Shown: positions 21,221-24,747 of the stretch, piece by piece
How positions within the stretch are numbered: position 1 is the first letter of the stretch
How the letters are laid out: each line of letters opens with the position of its first letter
Origin: a virus
IMG/VR virus record: IMGVR_UViG_3300020281_000122
Coordinates: 1-24,747 of that record
Length of the DNA stretch: 24,747 bases
Strand: one strand, 5' to 3'
Translations under genes and position numbers: made by a program
Notes under the pieces: generated by a model
The model's database searches: none
Told to the model about the DNA's origin: nothing
The model's input: the letters and a program-made list of their open reading frames with translations, nothing else

Positions 21221-22654
21221 TTATAATCTCCACGATCCTGGTCGGCTTACGTTGTCCAAACCACTCATCATTTCCTCAATCGTTGGCTTTCGCCAAATAT
21301 CCTCATCTATCTCTGGGGCTTGTCTTGTGAATGGCCTACTCATACAAGCATAACGAATATCATCTGCTGCATGATCTTCCTGTGTCGTATCTATATCTTC
21401 CATTCTGTGCTTATCATGGGTCAAAACTGGTAAGGTTCTAATAGTGTCAACGCAATCACTAAACACATAAAGCATAGGAACTCCATCATCACCCATCAAC
21501 CTCTGACGAACCTGATCCCATCCTGCTACCCTCGAATTATCAGCCCTTCTAAACCGAACACCACATTTACCTAATCTTTCGCCAATAGATGGGCCACCAT
21601 CAAACTTCCAAATGCTAGGATCACCAACACCAAAGTCTATTCTTTCACCCTTTTCCATTGCCCTAATGCCACTACCAACTTCTTCGGCAGTCATTCGCAA
21701 ACCTCTATTTGGCCCTGCTGCTCCATACCACTCACGATACCTAATCAAAGCATCATCTGGTATAGTCTCATGTCCTTCAGCTACAGCCCACCAACCAACA
21801 CTAAAAGGCGATGCACTTCCCCAATCAAAAGACCTAAACTTTGTCCAATGATGTGGTATCTCAAATGGTCTTATAACGTGTAACTCACGTTTCCATACAT
21901 CTCCAAAGAATGATCCGACAACTAAATCCCAATCACCCTCTCTTAATGCTCTGCCTAACTCCTCTGGCAAACCACTAAATGAACTCGCATAAGATGGATC
22001 AATGTATTTGTTATCTTCCATCTTCGCAGGTATATACATCGACAACCAACCCCTATCCTTAGGATTGTTAGGGTCACGCATCGTATGATCGTAAAAATAC
22101 GTTTCACTTGGCGCAGGGTCGATATACAAAGCCTTCAAAAAATTATGTGATTGACCACCTGGATTGGCAGTCATAATCAATCTTGGTAAGTAATCTTTCT
22201 GAACAGGCTCATAAGACCCTAATCTCATTCTACTCTTAATATACCCAAGCTGATAAGCATTAAACTGACCTGCTTCGTCAATCAAACAAATATGTATTTC
22301 TGTTCCTTGAATACGATCACAGTCACTATCACGTTCTAAATACTGAAACTGTATGCTCGATCCATTGTAAAACTCAAACCTTTTCCTTGTCTCATTGAAA
22401 GCACCTAACTCACTAGGCATCTCTTTCTTCAAAGGCTGAATGTGGTTACTGTCTAACTCTGGTAATGACCTTCTAAAAATAAAAGCATTTAAACCAGGAT
22501 TCTCTAAACAGAAACCTATTATATCCCAACGACCACTATGAGACTTACCTCCACCTGCTGCCCCACCAAACAATATCTGCTTGGCTTTGCACTTGTGCAA
22601 CAAATCCTGTTTAGGCTGTGGTGTATAGTCTAGTTTTATTAGCTTCTTAGACAT
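21221..22654 (-). CDS. terL: Terminase large subunit (477 aa)
   Basis: This is the DNA-packaging motor and headful or cos nuclease. The ATPase part has Walker A GGAAGGGKS (residues 30-38) with Lys37, Walker B ICLIDE (122-127, Asp126-Glu127) and a TANPGG coupling segment (162-167). The RNase-H-like nuclease starts at FDWG (275-278, Asp276 the first metal ligand) and continues with DFGVGDPSIW (about 345) and a late DDIRYAC segment (about 447). Start: the frame extends to a TTG at 22657, but ATG 22654 forms a clean TGATG overlap with the preceding stop and is preferred. No small subunit gene is recognisable next to it in this window. Its stop abuts the portal start in the same frame. Confidence 0.94.
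   Translation of the reverse strand: MSKKLIKLDYTPQPKQDLLHKCKAKQILFGGAAGGGKSHSGRWDIIGFCLENPGLNAFIFRRSLPELDSNHIQPLKKEMPSELGAFNETRKRFEFYNGSSIQFQYLERDSDCDRIQGTEIHICLIDEAGQFNAYQLGYIKSRMRLGSYEPVQKDYLPRLIMTANPGGQSHNFLKALYIDPAPSETYFYDHTMRDPNNPKDRGWLSMYIPAKMEDNKYIDPSYASSFSGLPEELGRALREGDWDLVVGSFFGDVWKRELHVIRPFEIPHHWTKFRSFDWGSASPFSVGWWAVAEGHETIPDDALIRYREWYGAAGPNRGLRMTAEEVGSGIRAMEKGERIDFGVGDPSIWKFDGGPSIGERLGKCGVRFRRADNSRVAGWDQVRQRLMGDDGVPMLYVFSDCVDTIRTLPVLTHDKHRMEDIDTTQEDHAADDIRYACMSRPFTRQAPEIDEDIWRKPTIEEMMSGLDNVSRPGSWRL
21226..21231 (-). promoter_or_regulatory. Ribosome binding site deciding the portal TTG start
   Basis: GGAGAT lies inside the last codons of the terminase gene, with five bases between it and the TTG at 21220. 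The only ATG nearby (21213) is in another frame. This site makes TTG the best start for the portal. Confidence 0.7.
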
Positions 22655-24642
22655 CAAAGAACCAAATCATCTAATTCCAAACCAAAATATGATGGTGGTC
22701 TCACCATCTTACCTTTATTAAATTGTTGAAATGGAAAATACGTTTTTTCAAAATCTACATAATCAGTTATTTCGCCTTTAGTTGTACCTCGTCTGGCTTG
22801 TACGGCTCTAGCTTCAGCTTCACCTAAAATTACTTGATATTTGTCAAAAGCATCACTTTCACCAAAACCATGCCCCCTTCTTTCAAATTCTCTTATGGCA
22901 TTAAGTTTTTTGTTTATTGTAGTATATTCTAAATAACCTTTAAAATTTTTGTCTTGTTTTCTTTGTAACTTACCTATTTGTGATTTCATTTCTTTCAATG
23001 ATAAGTTTTTGTCCAAAATGTCATCTACATTACCACCTTCACCCTTGTAAAGTTCAATTCTCATTTGTCTTAATGATTTATCTCTTAATTTTTGAAAAGC
23101 TGCTTTCATCCAAGCATCTCTTTTTGGGCTTTTCGCTTTTGGATAGGTGTAACCTAGTTCTTTAAACAATTCTTGTCTTATTTCATCACCGAACTTATAC
23201 CAATTAGATTGATTAAATAAACGTCTTGGTTGGTAACCCTCACCTTGAGCAACTTTTTCATCTAATTGTTTTATGTAACTTGCTTTGTATAAAGGCTCTA
23301 ATTCCTTCTGATAATTGTCAAATTGTTTAAACTCTGGGTAAGCATTATATTTGTCTTTTTCTAATCTATATTTAAAATCAACTAACCTAATTCCTGCGTT
23401 GCTTAAATTAGAACCTTGTGAAAAGTTTTCTATGTCTTGTATTTTATGCTGTATCTCATGCACTAAAATATCTAAAATCTTTTCTTTATTTTCTGGAGTA
23501 TCAAGATTTACATCCTCAAGACCAGACTTGCGAAAACCAACATTTATATTGATCCCATCAAATCCAAAGTCTTTTGAACTATAAAATGCACCAGCAGTAG
23601 AAGAATCTGGATCATTATAAAAAGCAACCTTGATATTTTTTAACTGAGGGTAATTATCAAACAACTCTTTATGATTCATAATGTCAGATAAATTGACTGC
23701 ATTTTCAGATGCAAAAAATGACTTGAGTGAGCCTAATGCACTTGTCTCGGCTTTTGCCCCTGCCACATTAGCAACTATTTCTTCAAACTTACCTGTATTT
23801 ACAAAAACTTTATCCAGGTTTTTCATTGTAGCAACTGTATCGTCTATCTCAAACCTATACTGGCCATCTGGTAACTGAAATAACCCTGTTCCAAATTCTC
23901 TTTCACTTGCTTTAAACCTACTAACAGGATTTGCTAAACCAGTTCTGTAATCTTGTTTTTGCATAAATTTATCCAAATCATCAGTTAGAGTTTGCCTGTT
24001 TGCAGTCAGTCTAAGTGCTTCATTGTCTAATTCATCAATAAGTTGTTTTTTTCTTATCTGTAAATTGTCTGTGGCTTCATCGCCTAAAGTCATACGACCT
24101 TTTGTAAGTTCATTTTTTACAACATCTAATTCATTATTTAGCTGCAAAAACTTACTATCATCTGTTTCTTTTAAAAGAGATTTAGCAGGAAAATTTTTAG
24201 CACTCTTACCTGCAAAAACACCTAAACTGCCTTCAGGAACAAGACTTGTTCTGGATGCAGCTAAACCACCACCTGCAAGATTTAAAGATGTATCAAAGGC
24301 TAGTTTTTGTATCTCCTCTGGTTTTAATTCACCTCTAATAGCTTGGCCAAACTTCATTATACCACTATAAGCATCTTTGGCTATTGGTGGGAAATCTATA
24401 TTAACACCTCCAGGTCGATCTAATCTTGGGCTATCATCGTAAGGCCCTATGTCTTTTGAAAAAGGCATAAAATATGATGCTAAATTACCTAATGTCATTT
24501 GGCCCTGTATTGGCCTGGTTCTTTGCTTTGAGAAAGCATCACTTGGCTGAAAGAACCTGGAGTTAAATGGATTGTCCTTGTTCTCGGACATTAACTTCTG
24601 TGCCATCATGTTTCTGGCGAATTTGTTGCTTTGCATTTCCAT
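22654..24642 (-). CDS. Polyvalent-type phage protein with HEIQH metallopeptidase signature (662 aa)
   Basis: Several blocks match the large polyvalent protein-associated (LPD23-like) domain as I recall it: SLVPEGSLGVFAGKSAKNF (about residues 133-151), LPDGQYRFEIDD (about 258-269), DIMNHKELFDNYPQLKNIKV (about 320-339), then LVHEIQHKIQ with His395-Glu396-x-x-His399, and late GEAEARAVQARRG (Glu608, Glu610). HExxH is the zinc ligand and catalytic signature of gluzincin-type peptidases, and a downstream Glu could complete the site. The first 100 residues look unstructured. Polyvalent proteins are thought to be injected with phage DNA and to act on the host. It is the first gene of the block, and its stop overlaps terL (TGATG). 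Peptidase activity is inferred, not shown. Confidence 0.75.
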   Translation of the reverse strand: MEMQSNKFARNMMAQKLMSENKDNPFNSRFFQPSDAFSKQRTRPIQGQMTLGNLASYFMPFSKDIGPYDDSPRLDRPGGVNIDFPPIAKDAYSGIMKFGQAIRGELKPEEIQKLAFDTSLNLAGGGLAASRTSLVPEGSLGVFAGKSAKNFPAKSLLKETDDSKFLQLNNELDVVKNELTKGRMTLGDEATDNLQIRKKQLIDELDNEALRLTANRQTLTDDLDKFMQKQDYRTGLANPVSRFKASEREFGTGLFQLPDGQYRFEIDDTVATMKNLDKVFVNTGKFEEIVANVAGAKAETSALGSLKSFFASENAVNLSDIMNHKELFDNYPQLKNIKVAFYNDPDSSTAGAFYSSKDFGFDGININVGFRKSGLEDVNLDTPENKEKILDILVHEIQHKIQDIENFSQGSNLSNAGIRLVDFKYRLEKDKYNAYPEFKQFDNYQKELEPLYKASYIKQLDEKVAQGEGYQPRRLFNQSNWYKFGDEIRQELFKELGYTYPKAKSPKRDAWMKAAFQKLRDKSLRQMRIELYKGEGGNVDDILDKNLSLKEMKSQIGKLQRKQDKNFKGYLEYTTINKKLNAIREFERRGHGFGESDAFDKYQVILGEAEARAVQARRGTTKGEITDYVDFEKTYFPFQQFNKGKMVRPPSYFGLELDDLVL

Positions 24643-24747
24643 GATGGTTACCTATGGTTTACGACAACCTGTAATTTTTGTTTTTGGTTTACGACAACCA
24701 AGTGGTGTTTAATTTTTGGTGCGTGGGTATTCAATTTGAGCAAAAAA
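24643..24747 (-). promoter_or_regulatory. Leader region upstream of the late gene block
   Basis: This is the only stretch over 100 bases without a gene, and it probably carries the promoter for the block. On the minus strand a TTGAAT (about 24733-24728) followed 17 bases later by TAAACA is the best -35/-10-like pair, but the match is weak. It lies just upstream of the paired dyads, which would place those sites at or below the transcription start. An AGGT about eight bases ahead of ATG 24642 is a weak ribosome site. The sequence may also simply run into a gene beyond the window. Confidence 0.35.
24656..24699. repeat. Two direct copies of a 14-bp dyad, 30 bp apart, ahead of the late operon
   Basis: GGTTTACGACAACC occurs at 24656-24669 and again, identical, at 24686-24699. 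Each copy is itself an imperfect palindrome of the form GGTT-nn-CG-nn-AACC (10 of 14 positions symmetric). The second copy extends to TTGGTT/AACCAA arms (24684-24701). The start-to-start distance is 30 bp, close to three helical turns, so two dimers would sit on about the same face of the DNA. A shorter related GGTTACC lies at 24646-24652, next to the first gene's start. The pattern fits a regulator-binding operator; an RNA hairpin is less likely because no U tract follows on either strand. Confidence 0.65.

Noticed and set aside
19250-22654. Translational read-through or programmed frameshift joining terminase and portal
   Set aside because: The stop is an ordinary TAA with a good ribosome site for the next gene; nothing beyond shared frame supports a fusion.
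22655-22657. TTG codon one position upstream of the terminase ATG as start
   Set aside because: ATG 22654 forms a TGATG overlap with the preceding stop, the same arrangement as most other junctions; the one-residue extension adds nothing.
24656-24699. Paired 14-mers as the start of a CRISPR array
   Set aside because: Only two copies, unit too short (14 bp) and spacer 16 bp; no further copies in the window.
24684-24701. TTGGTT/AACCAA inverted repeat as an intrinsic terminator
   Set aside because: The stem is AT-rich and only 6 bp, and no U run follows it on either strand; an operator-type dyad explains both copies better.
1-24747. tRNA genes, insertion sequences, integrase or attachment sites
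   Set aside because: No gap is long enough for a tRNA outside coding sequence, and no transposase, recombinase or flanking repeat pattern was seen. Coding sequence fills nearly the whole window.

Overview
The window is an almost gapless block of late (virion and lysis) genes from an AT-rich, tailed, double-stranded DNA phage. Every credible gene lies on the minus strand, so transcription runs from high to low coordinates. The gene set points to a short-tailed phage (podovirus morphology): terminase, portal, scaffold, HK97-type capsid, then a head-tail adaptor and a nozzle/stabilisation-type protein, with no tape measure, major tail protein or sheath. Several small proteins resemble families I recall from uncultured marine phages and cyanophages: two lysine-rich families in the lysis module, fibre proteins with 'GGRRN' and 'GIQLEVG' signatures, and an EF-hand membrane protein. 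A marine bacterial host is therefore the best guess, but nothing in the window names the host.

Layout in transcription order. (1) 24747-24643 is a short non-coding leader with two copies of a 14-bp dyad. (2) 24642-19250 holds a 662-aa polyvalent-type protein with an HEIQH zinc-metallopeptidase signature, the terminase large subunit and the portal. (3) 19248-15081 holds a HlyC-type toxin-activating lysine acyltransferase, a disordered lysine-poor protein, two small conserved proteins (71 and 70 aa), the scaffold, the major capsid protein and a decoration-type protein, and ends at a GC-rich hairpin. (4) 15026-12360 holds a small head-completion-type protein with a helix-hairpin-helix-like segment, the adaptor and the nozzle. 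(5) 12360-7312 holds the fibre and receptor module: three proteins sharing beta-repeat motifs, one with a self-cleaving S74 chaperone, a further fibre and four small accessory proteins. (6) 7312-1639 holds two membrane-associated small proteins, a 66-aa protein, a GNAT acetyltransferase and three large proteins that look like internal or ejected virion proteins. (7) 1642-1 is the lysis end: an EF-hand two-helix membrane protein, a holin candidate, a string of very small basic proteins and the start of a probable lysozyme cut by the window edge.

The genes are packed so tightly that 17 junctions are stop-start overlaps (TAATG, TGATG, TAGTG or ATGA). This implies one long polycistronic message with translational coupling. 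Three genes absent from a 60-aa-minimum ORF survey (7488-7312, 7312-7142, 395-279), another 58-aa gene (279-103) and a partial gene (98-1) were found by reading the gaps. Starts were revised for the terminase (ATG at 22654) and a small fibre protein (ATG at 10750). TTG and GTG starts are supported for the portal, a 99-aa protein and the GNAT gene.

The most unusual content is the pair of enzymes not needed for building a particle (the HlyC-type acyltransferase in the head module and the HEIQH polyvalent protein ahead of the terminase), together with the EF-hand membrane protein and the string of tiny basic proteins beside the holin. These are family-level readings by eye; no database search was possible.
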